The notes: generated from the letters alone by a model not told the origin. Shown: positions 47,193-58,544, numbered from the stretch's first letter. The stretch is DNA of 64,000 bases from Cherax quadricarinatus (GCF_038502225.1 NC_091352.1:20867716-20931715); one strand, 5' to 3'. Program-made: numbers and translations.

Positions 47193-48297
47193 TTTCTTAG
47201 ACTCCTGCTATTTGTATAGTAAACCTTTAGGGAGCTAGTCACTCGTTGCCCTCTACTATCTCTCTTTGTTTGTTGATCAATTGATTTGCCATTACTAGCA
47301 ACTTTATTTTGAATATTGTCTTTTAAACATATCCCTGAGGTATCCCGGTAATAACTGCTGTTTTTAACCCTAATACTGCGGCCTTATTGTTTCCCACAAA
47401 CACCCATACCTCTATAATCTATCAGTTTAAATTCCTAGACAAGTCATCAATTACCCTCTCAATTGAATTGGCTAATGCAACCACTCCATCCCCAGAGAGA
47501 TGAACCCCATCCCTTGCATACATATCACATTTGCCAAAGAAAAGGTCCCAGTTATCAATGAATGAGATTGCAAGTTCCTTACAGTACCTGTCTAGCCAGC
47601 GATTTATACCAATTGCCCTAGACATCCATTCATTGCCCACTCCCTTTCTAGGCAAGATGCTACATATGACTGGGATCCCTCCCTTTGACCTAACTACTTC
47701 TATGGCTGACCTGTACTTATCCAGCAGCTCCTCTCTCCTGCCCTTCCCAATGTCATTACCCCCAGCACTGAGACAGATAATGGGCTTGTTCCCATTACCT
47801 GCCATAATATTATCCAACCTGCTGACTATGTCGCCAACACCAGCTCCAGGAAGTCACACTCTCTGTCTGAACTTTCTGTCTCTGTTACTAAATGCACGGT
47901 CCACATATCTTACCTGAGAATCGCCTACTATTAAAATATTCTTACCTTGATTAGCAGGGGAATCAGTGGTACCTTCAACCTCACTAACCACTGAAGTACA
48001 CTCGTCTTGGAGAACAGAGAATCGATTTCCTACCTTCACATCTTCTCTATTAACTCTCATCTTCCTTCTTCCTGAACTGTGAACCACTTGCCACTTAAAG
48101 CGGCTGCCACTCTCACTGCTGGTGACCATTCCTACCTTACCAGCTAAGTCCTTCTCACACTCGCTCCCAAACTCATCTATGCGAAGCTTCAGCTTCCTAT
48201 TTTCCTCCTGAAGAAGTAGAATCTCCTTCTTCAACACATGAACCTGGGATTCTAAAGCACTACAACAAGCCATGGTATGGGTAACAGCCCCCGCTAA
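47193..48297 (-). pseudogene. CR1-like LINE (-), 5' segment with broken ORF1
   Basis: ORF1 begins at 48272 on the minus strand (MACCSALESQVHVLKKEILL) and has the coiled coil LLLQEENRKLKLRI, the linker KWQVVHSSGRRKMRV, LKVGNRFSVLQDEC-like text and GDSQVRYVDRAF. A frameshift near 47850 then leads into the 47817-47422 frame with GGND and DGVHLS. ORF2 starts near 47402 and runs to 47193 (GLQYTNSRSL-type start), where the plus-strand element begins. The 5' UTR is only about 23 bp before the minisatellite, so the extreme 5' end is truncated. It belongs with 40153-43060 as one element of about 4.0 kb. Confidence 0.9.
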
Positions 48298-48585
48298 CAC
48301 GTACTGTTCTTCATGGCTCCCTGCATTTTGTGACACGTACTGTTCTTCATGGCTCCCTGCATGTTGTGACACGTACTGTTCTTCATGGCTCCCTGCATGT
48401 TGTGACACGTACTGTTCTTCATGGCTCCCCGCATGTTGTGCCACGTACTGTTCTTCATGGCTCCCTGCATGGTGTGACACGTACTGTTCTTCAAGGTTCT
48501 CCGCATGTTGTGACACGTACTGTTCATGGCTCCCCGCATGTTGTAACACGTACTGTTCTTCATGGCTCCCCACATGTGACGTCTC
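48297..48585. repeat. 36-bp minisatellite, right part of split array
   Basis: About eight units of ACACGTACTGTTCTTCATGG followed by CTCCCTGCATGTTGTG, with point changes and one 3-bp deletion (GTTCATGG). Same unit as 40050-40152. Confidence 0.93.
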
Positions 48586-48937
48586 CCTACGACGACTTTT
48601 TTCTCTTACAAGGTTTCTCATCCATTGTAATAATTTGCCTCTTATTCCTCTTATATTTTGCAGTTCCTAAATTAGTCTTTCATGGGATAGGTGAATGGAA
48701 CGGGGAATTTCAGTAGAATTTTCAGTAGAATTTTCCATAACTCTCATCAAAACTTAAATGATTCTGCATGCAGGAAAAAATATATTTTTATAAGTGTGTT
48801 TTGGTCTCTTAATCCACTTTGTTATATTGGTTTATTTACATTATTTTTACAACGCTCGTCAAGACGTGTTTATAGTTTAAACGGCTTTTCCTGGCAACTT
48901 TTTTTTTTAGATATTTGTTGAATGTGTTCCAGCCTTC

Positions 48938-51132
48938 ATGTCTGTTCCTGCCTTCATGTGTATGCCATCCTCCATGTGTGTGCCAGCCTCCATGTGTGTG
49001 CTAGCCTTAATTTGTGTGCCAGCCTTCATGTGTGTGCCAGCCTCTATGTGTGTGCCAGCCTTCATGTGTGCCATCCTCCATGTGTGTGCCAGCCTCTATG
49101 TGTATGCCAGCCTTCATGTGTGCCATCCTCCATGTGTGTGCCAGCCTCCATGTGTGTGCCAGCCTTCATGTGTGTGCCAGCCTCCATGTGTGTGCCAACC
49201 TCCATGTGTGTGCCAGCCTTCATGTGTGTGCCAGCCTTCATGTGTGTGCCAGCCTCCATGTGTGTGCCAGCCTCCATGTGTGTGCCAGCCTTCATGTGTG
49301 TGCCAGCCTCCATATGTGTGCCACCCTCCATGTGTGTGCCACCCTCCATGTGTATGCCACCCTCCATGTGTGTGCCAGCATCCATGTGTGTGCCAGCCTT
49401 CATGTGTGTGCCAGCCTCCATGTGTGTGCCAGCCTTCATGTGTGTGCCATCCTACATGTGTGCATGCCTTCATGTGTGCGCCAGCCTCCATGTGTGTGCC
49501 AGCCTTCATGTGTGTGCCAGCCTCCATGTGTGTGCCAGCCTCCATGTGTGTGCCAGCCTCCATGTGTGCGCCAGCCTCCATGTGTGCGCCAGCCTCCATG
49601 TGTGCGCCAGCCTCCATGTGTGTGCCAGCCTCCATGTGTGTGCCAGCCTCCATGTGTGTGCCAGCCTCCATGTGTGTGCCAGCCTCCATGTGTGTGCCAG
49701 CCTCCATGTGTGTGTGCCAGCCTTCATGTGTGTGCCAGCCTCCATGTGTGTGCCAGCCTCCATGTGTGTGCCAGCCTTCATGTGTGTGCCAGCCTCCATG
49801 TGTGTTTCATCCTTCATGTGTGTGCCAGCCTTCATGTGTGTGCCAGCCTCCACGTGTATGCCAGCCTCCACGTGTGTGCCAGCCTCCACGTGTGTGCCAG
49901 CCTCCATGTGTGAGCCAGCCTCCATGTGTGAGCCAGCCTTCATGTGTGTGCCAGCCTCCATGTGTGCGCCAGCCTTCATGTGTGTTCCAGCCTTCATGTG
50001 TGTGCCAGTCTCCATGTGTGCGCCAGCCTCCATGTGTGCGCCAGCCTTCATGTGTGCGCCAGGCTCCATGTGTGCGCCAGCCTTCATGTGTGCGCCAGTC
50101 TCCATGTGTGCGCCAGCCTCCATGTGTGCGCCAGCTTCCATATGTGTACCAGCCTCCATATGTGTACCAGCCTCCATATGTGTACCAGCCTCCATATGTG
50201 TACCAGCCTCCATACGTGTACCAGCCTCCATACGTGTACCAGCCTCCATACGTGTACCAGCCTCTGTATGTGTACCAGCCTCCATGTGTGTACCAGCCTC
50301 CATATGTGTACCAGCCTCCATTTGTGTTCCAGCCTCCATATGTGTACCAGCCTCCATATGTGTACCAGCTTCCATATGTGCACCAGTTTCCATATGTGTA
50401 CCAGCCTCCATATGTGTACCAGCTTCCATATGTGTACCAGCTTCCATATGTGTACCAGCCTCCATTTGTGTACCAGCTTCCACATGTGTACCAGCTTTCA
50501 TATGTGTACCAGCCTCCATATGTGTACCAGCCTCCATATGTGTACCAGCCTCCATGTGTGTTCCAGCCTCCATATGTGTACCAGGTTCCATATGTGTACC
50601 AGTTTCCACATGTGTACCAGCCTCCATATGTGTACCAGCTTCCATATGTGTACCAGCTTCCATATGTGTACCAGCCTCCATTTGTGTACCAGCTTCCACA
50701 TGTGTACCAGCCTCCATATGTGTACCAGCTTCCATAAGTGTACCAGCTTCCATATGTGTACCAGCCTCCATATGTGTACCAGCTTTCATATGTATATCAG
50801 CCTCCATATGTGTACCAGCTTCCACATGTGTACCAGCTTCCATATGTGTACCAGCCTCTATATGTGTACCAGCTTCCATATGTGTACCAGCCTCCATATG
50901 TGTACCAGCTTCCATATGTGTACCAGCTTCCATATGTGTACCAGCTTCCATATGTGTACCAGCCTCCATACGTGTACCAGCCTCCATACGTGTACCAGCC
51001 TCCATACGTGTACCAGCCTCCATATGTGTACCAGCTTCCATATGTGTACCAGCCTCCATACGTCTCCCAGCCTCCACATGTGTACCAGCCTCCATATGTG
51101 TACCAGCTTCCATATGTGTACCAGCCTCCATA
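48938..51132. repeat. 2.2-kb minisatellite, 18-bp unit
   Basis: About 120 units. To about 50130 the unit is TGTGTGCCAGCCTCCATG; from there to the end it is mostly TGTGTACCAGCCTCCATA. Sub-variants (GCGCCAG, TTCATG, CACGTG, TACGTG) occur in local runs. The unit length is a multiple of three and contains no stop in most frames, so frames up to 745 residues are open on the plus strand and 541 on the minus strand. There is no signal peptide or non-repeat domain, so I do not call a gene. Confidence 0.95.
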
Positions 51133-51179
51133 ACTAACAGTTTACCTCACCTTTTTTGAAAGTGGAAAAAGTTATTTTT

Positions 51180-51665
51180 TTCTTTACATTTTTGGGAATC
51201 CGAAGACGCGACGTGTCTTGTTTTATTGATTTTTTCGTGTGTACTGCCTCTTCACTTATTTAAATTCCTTCCATTTCTGCCATCAATTTGATATTAAAAT
51301 CCGCAATATTTAATATATCTTCTGTGAACTTTCAAGCTTATTATTTAATTCCTCTCATATATCCCTCTCTACTTCATGATTTTTGCCACTGTCCTTCAGT
51401 GCCTTTGTATTTTTACAATTATATTTACTCCTGTAAACTTGAATAAAAGATTCCTGTTTAATCTTCCTCTTCTCTATTTCCCTTACAAAGGTTTTTTTTT
51501 CTTTTTCGTCTCTCCTCACATTTGCATATTCATTTCTGGTCTGCCAGAATCTTTGACAAGTTCTTTGATTGGCTTGATTCGTATATGCATCCCAAGCTGT
51601 CTAGCTCCTTCCATTAAACCATACTTGATTTTTTCGTTTTATGTTTTCATAATAAACCGTTTATT
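51180..51665 (-). pseudogene. LINE linker and early RT remnant (-)
   Basis: On the minus strand: KNQVWFNGRS (near 51630), RNEYANVRRDEKEKKTFVRE (near 51530), FIQVYRSKYNCKNTKALKDS (near 51430) and ISEEAV (near 51250). This is the order of linker and pre-RT segments in the 63.1-63.6 kb element (ARNEYAQIRREAQRQYENDI, ISRRKTTVKD-type text). Stops are frequent. Confidence 0.55.
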
Positions 51666-51744
51666 TTTCATGTATTTTACAAGATTCGTTTTACAAATTA
51701 CTTATATCTGTTCCTTGTAAAACTGGACTGGACAAGATTCTAAT

Positions 51745-51905
51745 GCTCTGTTTATTCATGTGAGAGATTTTAACCATCCAATTGATTTTTAAAAGGCAAA
51801 AGCAAGTCCATGGTCGACAGGAATGTAATTGAATCATGTTTCATAAAATCGTAATACCATAAGTAGACGTGTAGGCTGCCAGATTGATTTATTTATAGTT
51901 AGAAT
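51745..51905 (+). pseudogene. possible LINE endonuclease scrap (+)
   Basis: VRDFNHPIDF at 51762-51791 resembles the GDFNHPxIDW endonuclease motif. About 50 bp on, ESCFIKS resembles the CFLxQ segment that follows it in LINEs. The match is short and broken by stops. Confidence 0.35.
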
Positions 51906-52139
51906 TTCAAACTGAAATATCTTTAGTGTCTAGTGGCTTCTCTAAAGTATTTTTAAAGGTGGACCGAATGCATTAAGGATTTTTACTTTTACTGTGTACT
52001 CTTATTGCTAAAATTTCGCTATTTTTGCTTTCTTGGATGTCAATTTCTATTCCTGGAATTCCTTCCTTTTACCAATTTTATACCAAGCATTCTCTCTTCT
52101 CTCTCTTCTCTCTCTCTCTCTCTCTCTCTCTCCACTCGC

Positions 52140-52240
52140 TCTGCCACTTAATCTGCCGCGTCCAGATTTATTTCTAGCCTTGTGGACCCTATCATAACTC
52201 TTCCTGAAGCTATGTATGAAGCACACCTACACGGCTTCGT
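52140..52240 (-). pseudogene. LINE C-terminal scrap (-)
   Basis: The minus strand reads HSFRKSYDRVHKARNKSGRG near 52225-52150, matching the NSFKTRYDKAHGAEGG C-terminus of the 38.4-kb LINE. A (TC)n tract lies just beyond, at 52095-52133. Confidence 0.6.
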
Positions 52241-52479
52241 CATTTCCATTCCACTTCCTGTACACACATTGAGGGAGGGGAAACCTTCTAAACATCCCTG
52301 CGATCCATCTTGTGTACCTTGTGTACCTATCACACGCCTCCTGAAAAGTTTAACTCTGTTTATTGTAGCAAGTCCTCTGAGAATTTTTCTATGCCGTTGT
52401 CATGTCCTGGTTCTTCTATCCTTTTATGTCTCCTGGTTAGGTTTCTACAGTCTTTCTTTTGTGTGTGGGCTGGTGGATG

Positions 52480-52570
52480 GGTTTGTGTGTTGAGTTTATA
52501 TGCTGCGTGGGTATGGTAGGTGGCTGTGTTGAGTTTATATGCTGCGTGGGTATGGTAAGTGGCTGCAAAA
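52480..52570. repeat. 39-bp direct duplication
   Basis: TGTGTTGAGTTTATATGCTG followed by CGTGGGTATGGTA is present twice, at 52487 and 52526. Confidence 0.85.
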
Positions 52571-53059
52571 TCACTGAGCATCCTACATTAACCCTGACCC
52601 CTTCAGTGACCATAATATTAGCTAAGACTAATGGGCGAGAATCCTGGACCACTCATACGTTATAATGGAATATCTCTGGTGCATTCAGTAAGCATCATAT
52701 ACTACCCTGGCCCACTCAGTGTGCATCTTATATCACCCTGCTCTCTTAAAAGAGTGAAAAAAAATCAGTATTAATCCTTACGGACGTAAGATTTTAAATC
52801 ACTTTCCGCTCTCGCCAGCAAAAATTCTACGAGGGCGGAGCTCCAGCCAGTCTCTATAGTGTTAACGTGACGGAAAAATCCCGGAATATTTGGTTAGATT
52901 TAGGAAATTCACTTCAGCGTCTTTTATCCGGTTGTTAAAAGGTGCGGAAGTTCCGTTCCGGCCGCTTAAGCAAACAGAAATGGGAACGCAAAAGTGGAAA
53001 CCCACGCACTTGTTTCTTCGACTTTTTTACCATAACAATGTTCAGTGCATCTGACCCCA

Positions 53060-55070
53060 GTGTGACACCCTGCTGTCTTGTACTGTGTGCTGTGACACCC
53101 TGCTGTCTTGTACTGTGTGCTGTGACACCTCTGCTGTCTTGTACTGTGTGCTGTGACACCTCTGCTGTCTTGTACTGTGTGATGTGACATTCTGCTGTCT
53201 TGTACTGTCTGCTGTGACATTCCTGTTGTCTTGTACAGTCTGCTGTGACATTCCTGCTGTCTTGTACTGTCTGCTGTGACATTCCTGCTGTCTTGTACTG
53301 TCTGCTGTGACATTCCTGCTGTCTTGTACTGTCTGCTGTGACATTCCTGCTGTCTTGTACTGTCTGCTGTGACATTCCTGCTGTCTTGTACTGTCTGCTG
53401 TGACATTCCTGCTGTCTTGTACTGTCTGCTGTGACATTCCTGCTGTCTTGTACTGTCTGGTGTCACACTTCTGCTTTCTTGATGTGTCTGCTGTGACATC
53501 TCAGCTTTCTTGATGTGTCTGCTGTGCCACTTCTGCTTTCTTGATGTGTCTGCTGTAACACCTCTGCTTTCTTGATGTGTCTGCGGTGACACCCCTGCTT
53601 TCTTATACTGTCTGCTGTGATACCCCTGCTGTCTTGTACTGTCTGCTGTGACACCCCTGCTTTCTTGTACTGTCTGCTGTGCCACCCCTGCTTTCTTGAT
53701 GTGTCTGCGGTGACACACCTGCTTACTTGATGTTTCTGCTGTGACACCCCTGCTTTCTTGTACTGTCTGCTGTGACACCCATACTGTCTTGTACTGTCTG
53801 CTGTGACCCCTGCTTTTTCGTAGTGTCTGTTGTGACACCCTTGCTTTCTTGTCGTGTCTGCTGTAGCACACCTGCTTTCTTGTAGTGTCCGCTGTGACAC
53901 CCCTACTTTCTTGTAGTGTCTGCCGTGACACCCCTGCTTTCTTGTAGTGTCTGCCGTGACACCCCTACTTGTAGTGTCTGCTGTGACACCCCTGCTTTCC
54001 TGATGTGTCTGCTGTGACACCCCTGCTTTCTTGACGTGTCTGTTGTGACACCTCTGCTTTCGTGATGTGTCTGCTGTGACACCTCTGCTTTCTTGATGTG
54101 TCTGCTGTGACACCCCTGCTTTCTTATACTGTCTGCTGTGACACCCCTGCTGTCTTGTACTGTCTGCTGTGCCACCCCTGCTGTCTTGTACTGTCCGCTG
54201 TGACACCCCTGCTTTCTTGATGTGTCTGCTGTGACACACCTGCTTTCTTGATGTGTCTGCTGTGACACCCTGCTTTCTTGATGTGTCTGCTGTGACACAA
54301 CTGCTTTCTTGATGTTTCTGCTGTGACACCCCTGTTGTCTTGTACTGCCTGCTGTGACACCGCTGCTGTCTTGTACTGTCTGCTGTGACCCCTGCTTTTT
54401 CGTAGTGTCTGTTGTGACACCCTTGCTTTCTTGTAGTGTCTGCTGTGGCACCCTTGCTTTTTTATACTGTCTGTTTTGACACCCATGTATCTTTGACTTG
54501 TAGTGCTTTCTTGTAGTGTCTGCCGTGACACCCCTACTTTCTTGTAGTGTCTGCTGTGACACCCCTGCTTTCTTGTAGCGTATGCTCTGGCACTCCTGGT
54601 TTCTCGTAGTGTGTGCTCGGAAACCCCCTGCTTTTTCGTAGTGTCTGCTGTGACACCCTTGCTTTCTTATAGTGTCTGCTGCGACGCCCTTGCTGTTTTG
54701 TATTGTCTGCTGTGACACCCATGTTTTCTTTATGTGTCTTCTGTGACACCCATGTTTTCTTGACGTGTCTGCTGTGACACCCCTGCTTTCTTGTAGTGTC
54801 TGCTGTAACAATCCTGCTTTCTTGTAGTGTCTGCTGTGGTACCCCTGCTTTCTTGTAGTGTCTGCTGTGACATCTCTGCGTTCTTGTAGTGTATGCTGTA
54901 GCACCCCTGCTTTCTAGTAGAGCATCTACTGTCTGCTGTTACACCCTGCTTTCTCATAGGTATTCTGCTGTGTCATTCCTGCTTTCTTACTTGGTGTCTG
55001 CTGTGACACCCCTGCATTCTTCTAGGGTGTCTGCCGTGCACCTTACTTTCTTATAAGCAGTCTGCCACGG
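53060..55070. repeat. 2.0-kb minisatellite, 31-bp unit
   Basis: About 64 units of TGCTGTGACACCCCTGCTTT followed by CTTGTAGTGTC. Three sub-types occupy different parts: CTGTCTTGTACTGTC, CTTTCTTGATGTGTC and CTTTCTTGTAGTGTC. Longer-range copies of mixed blocks are visible: 53.58-53.83 kb resembles 54.12-54.40 kb. Minus-strand frames with a 31-residue period are repeat artefacts. Confidence 0.94.
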
Positions 55071-55479
55071 CATACGTGTTGCATCCGTTTGAGATTTCTC
55101 TCCTTTCTGTTCCACCCATTCGAGCTATAGATTTTTTTTAAGTGCAGATATTCCGCGACTTACGTCCGGATCTCGAAATGGACGGATGTGGGAATTATGT
55201 TAGCATGACATGTAGAAGTCGTATGTTTGTACAACATTCTTTTATTCTGGTAACTTTATGATTATCTCATTTTTTTATCTACTTGGTTTATTAAGTTTCA
55301 TTACTCATAACCAGATTTTCCTTACTTGTAGGTGTCATTCAAAGGCCTCACAATTACAAATGTTATATGGGATATAGGCTAGGCCTAACAATTAACTTGT
55401 TACTCACTATTTCAAAAATTTTCTCTTACCTTCTAGTCTTTTTATGATTTTAACATATCGTTTTTAAGTATTTTGTGAT

Positions 55480-55682
55480 AATACAAGGTGTAAAGTTACT
55501 GTCCCTGTTCACCCATCAGTAAAATGGGTACCTGGGTGTTAGTCGACTGTTGTTGGTCGTATCCTGAGACAAAACTGACCTAATTTGCCTGAAATGTTCA
55601 GCATAACAAGCATGTCATTGATGTCAGCTAGGACTGTATACCTTATACATGTACTTGTATAAATAAAGATATTATTGCATTT
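55480..55682 (+). mobile_element. dispersed retroposon, longer copy
   Basis: GTACCTGGGTGTTAGTCGAC, AACTGACCTAATTTGCC, GCATAACAAGCATGTC, TATACCTTATACATGTACTT and AAATAAAGATATTATTG. The 3' half matches 2456-2595. It has the plan of a short non-autonomous retroposon with an (ATT)n-type end. Confidence 0.7.
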
Positions 55683-55944
55683 GTTTTATTGTGGTAAAGG
55701 TTCGTACAGCACGCAGCCGCTATCGCTAACTGCATGCGTACGATGGGTAATTTCTGTATTTACGTACGTTTTTTTTTCTAATTTATAGTGCATTTTGTCG
55801 GTCGTGTGTGCAGATGGGCGTAAATCTCATAGGTCAGAAGTCGGAGGCAGCAAGCACTCTCATTTGGGAAGTTGTCTTTGCGGTTCTTACTAGCACACGT
55901 TTCCTCTGTTTCAATACCATCACTGTAATCATGTCAATGTTACT

Positions 55945-56480
55945 CACGAAATCGTAATGACACGATTGCAAACAAACCATACCACAGGCGGGATTTGAAC
56001 CCGCGGTCAGAGAGTCTTAAAACTCCAGACCGTGGCGTTAGCCACTGGACCAGCTAGCCACAATAAGATTCGTCCAACTAGGTATATTTCTACACCATAG
56101 GAAGGTTAGCATAGGCACCACTGTGACCACAAATGCAAGTTTTTACAGACGAATCTCCAGCTAGCGTGGACGTGACCGCGGGTTCAAATCCCGCCCGTGG
56201 TATGGTTTGTTTGCAATCGTGTCATTACGATTTCGTGAGTCATGTTGACGACAGTGAGGGGACTTGAGCTAGAGTTCGTCACGGCCACGCTAGTTGGAGA
56301 TTCGTCGGTAAAAACTTGCATTTGTGGTCACAGTGGTGCCTATGCTAACCTTCTTATGGTGTAGAAATATACCTAGTTGGACGAATCTTATTGTGGCTAG
56401 CTGGTCCAGTGGCTAACGCGACGGTCTGGAGTTTTGAAACTCTCTGACCGCGGGTTCAAATCCCGCCCGTGGTATGGTTT
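55945..56480. mobile_element. tRNA-derived SINE pair forming a large inverted repeat
   Basis: 55978-56160 and 56285-56475 are inverted complements of about 185 bp. Each outer end is a tRNA-like unit. The plus copy (56388-56475) has A box TAGCTGGTCCAGTGGCTAA, B box GGTTCAAATCC, T arm GCGGG/CCCGC and a 7-bp acceptor stem rich in G-U pairs. The anticodon arm is irregular, so it is not a working tRNA. The middle (56165-56240) holds a third, partial copy with the tail GTTTGCAATCGTGTCATTAC, then GATTTCGTGAGTC. Confidence 0.8.
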
Positions 56481-56784
56481 ATGTCAATGTTGCTTTTCCT
56501 TACCATATCCTCAGTTTCCTCCTGGGACAGAATTTTTTTTTAGATATTATGGATATAATTTATTTTGCTTACACGTTTATAATTCTCTTTTTGAAAAAAA
56601 AAATTATGAAAACCGCCTATTAAAAGTATCATGCAGTTTCACAGCTCCCATACCAACACTAACGTGGGGTAAACCCCAACAACGTAATTACACAGACAGG
56701 ATTAGATATCAGAGCATCAAACCCTTGCTCTCTGAGGTTTCAGCAAGTGAGGGACTATGGTACCCAAGGCTTGAGGGAGGTTGG

Positions 56785-57168
56785 TAGGTAAGACACATAG
56801 GCAACTTTATTCCGAAACGTTTCGCCTACACAGTAGGCTTCTTCAGTTGAGCACAGAAAGTAGGCAGGAACAGTAGAGATGTGAAGACGATGTAATCAGT
56901 CCATCACCCTTGAAGTCGTAGATTTGAGGTTGTCAGTCCCTCAGCCTGGAGAAGTTCAATCCCATAGTATGGAACTATCTGAAGATCAAGCGACAGTGCG
57001 GAGACTTAAATACTGTCAGAAGGAGAGGTGCAGAGTAGTAGTAGTTAGAATGCAGCCACTGAGAGATCCCGTCTCTCTCAGATCAAATAATTCTTACTTT
57101 GAAAAAGTTGTCCAAGGTGTTTTCTGTACCAAGATGCCATTGTGTTGCAGTGTCTGACAGTGTGAATA
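56785..57168 (-). mobile_element. hammerhead-bearing repeat, copy (-)
   Basis: Inverse of 1975-2400: the ends AGACACATAGGCAACTTTAT and ACCTTGGACAACTTTTTCAA on the appropriate strands, with AGTATTTAAGTCTCCGCACT between. Core boxes are at 56846-56840 (CTGAAGA) and 56823-56820 (GAAA), and stem II is perfect. The 5' strand of stem I has changed (GCTCAA), so stem I pairing is weak here. Confidence 0.78.
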
Positions 57169-57189
57169 TCAAAATGGTATACAATACCG

Positions 57190-57372
57190 ACAGGTTGGTA
57201 GGTAAGACACATAGGCAACAGTTAGGCAACTTTATCCCGAAACGTTTCGCCTACACAGTAGGCTTCTTCAGTCGAGTACAGAAAGTAGGCAGGAACGGTA
57301 GCGATTTGAAGACGATGTGATCAGTCCATCACCCTTGAAGTCGTAGATTTGACGTTGTCAATCCCTCAGCGA
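57190..57372 (-). mobile_element. hammerhead-bearing repeat, partial copy (-)
   Basis: Second copy of the 3' half, same orientation as the one above: GTAAGACACATAGGCAACAG, core CTGAAGA at 57271-57265, perfect 6-bp stem II, GAAACG, stem I ACTCGA/TCGGG with five pairs including one G-U. It ends near CTGAGGGATTGACAACGTCA on the minus strand. Confidence 0.78.
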
Positions 57373-57374
57373 AA

Positions 57375-58275
57375 TATTTTTTTTTATTTTTGGTCCAATT
57401 TCAATTAAATTTTTATAGTGATTTAAGAAGCAATTGAAGCCTAGACACGTTTTGCCTTAAAAGATAAATAGAAAAAATAAATAGTGCCCTATTCTATAGG
57501 GCATAAATCTCTCCCTTTTCTACAAAATTGGTAAGATGTACAATGTTCTAGTTGACATCAGATGAAAGATAAGGGATAGATAATCTTGGCATAAACGCCG
57601 TTTGAGCGAAAATGTCAGTAGATTGCATTATAAAAAAATGTTGAATTTTATTAAGAAAAAAAAAACATTAAAAGCAAAGCGGTAAAAGATATGGCAAATC
57701 CCGTTTACATTCTAGTAGAACCATCATTACTCAATTACGTGTGCAAAAATCATGACACTCCTATAAATACTTTTTGCCCAAAGTGGAAAATAATGTCAGT
57801 AACTTATTCCTGAGTTATACATATATTACGTTTTCTGTAAAACTCTACGGTCATGCCACGCCACATTTCAGTATGTTACACGCCTCCACACATGTTGACA
57901 ACACACAGGTGACTGAGCTATTATCATCATTCCCTGAATTTGAATGGAGTTCTCAGAGAAGTTGCAATGTAGTGTATTTAGAATGAAACAATCATAAAAA
58001 TTGTAATATTTGGAGAGAAAAAAAACAAACAAATTGCCACCAGGAAGAACAAAAAATTACATTTTTGGAAAAACATATTTAGAAATATGATAGAAACAAG
58101 CTAATTACATCAGCATGTTGTCAGAATTATGTCAGAAGACATTTTTTTCCCATATTTTTTCAATTTTCCTTTTTTATCACTCCTAAATAATTCGCACCTC
58201 CCTTGAGTCATGGGGCAACTGCATGACTCGAGGCTCGGGCCAACCGCTGTCCAGGGTGAGATGTTGTGTGAATGA
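57375..58275. other. no recognised feature
   Basis: About 900 bp of AT-rich sequence with homopolymer A runs. The longest frame (70 residues at 57774-57986) matches nothing I know. Confidence 0.45.
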
Positions 58276-58282
58276 TTTAGAA

Positions 58283-58382
58283 AACCAGTAAGTTGAGAAT
58301 TTACACACTAGGGCAACATTTGGGAATCTTTATTCTGGATAAAGATTTCCAAATGTTATCCAAGTGTGTAAATTATCAGGGT
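58283..58382. repeat. two hammerhead-repeat tails joined head to head
   Basis: 58290-58340 is the repeat tail in minus orientation (ACACACTAGGGCAACATTTG, GGGAATCTTTATTC), and 58343-58381 is the tail in plus orientation (ATAAAGATTTCCAAATGTTA, CCAAGTGTGTAAATTATCAG). Together they form a palindrome of about 45-bp arms. The ribozyme core is absent. Confidence 0.65.
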
Positions 58383-58544
58383 AAGATGCACCGATATTAG
58401 TTTCTAGTGCTAATAGACGTCGTATGATAGTGATTTTAACATGCATGTTCGCAGTAAGTTAATCATCATAGTAGCAAGTTGATTAGTTGATGAATTGGGT
58501 TTGAAACCTATAGTCTATAAGATGGATCATTAAAACTACATGCA

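Noticed and set aside
48297..48585. Regular 36-bp repeats resembling a CRISPR array
   Set aside because: The units are contiguous with no unique spacers, the genome is eukaryotic, and the array continues on the far side of an insertion.
48922..51159. 745-codon open frame that could be a Cys/Pro-rich repeat protein
   Set aside because: It is a simple consequence of an 18-bp satellite with no stop codon. Several other frames on both strands are equally open and there is no non-repeat domain.
53042..54904. Long minus-strand Gln/Ser/Thr-rich frames
   Set aside because: They cycle with the 31-bp satellite unit (93 bp per 31 residues) and pass through all frames.
56388..56475. Possible functional tRNA gene
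   Set aside because: The anticodon arm is irregular, the acceptor stem relies on G-U pairs, and the same unit recurs within SINE sequence in several partial copies.
57774..57986. 70-codon frame as a small gene
   Set aside because: No family motif, no supporting context, and a length expected by chance in this much sequence.
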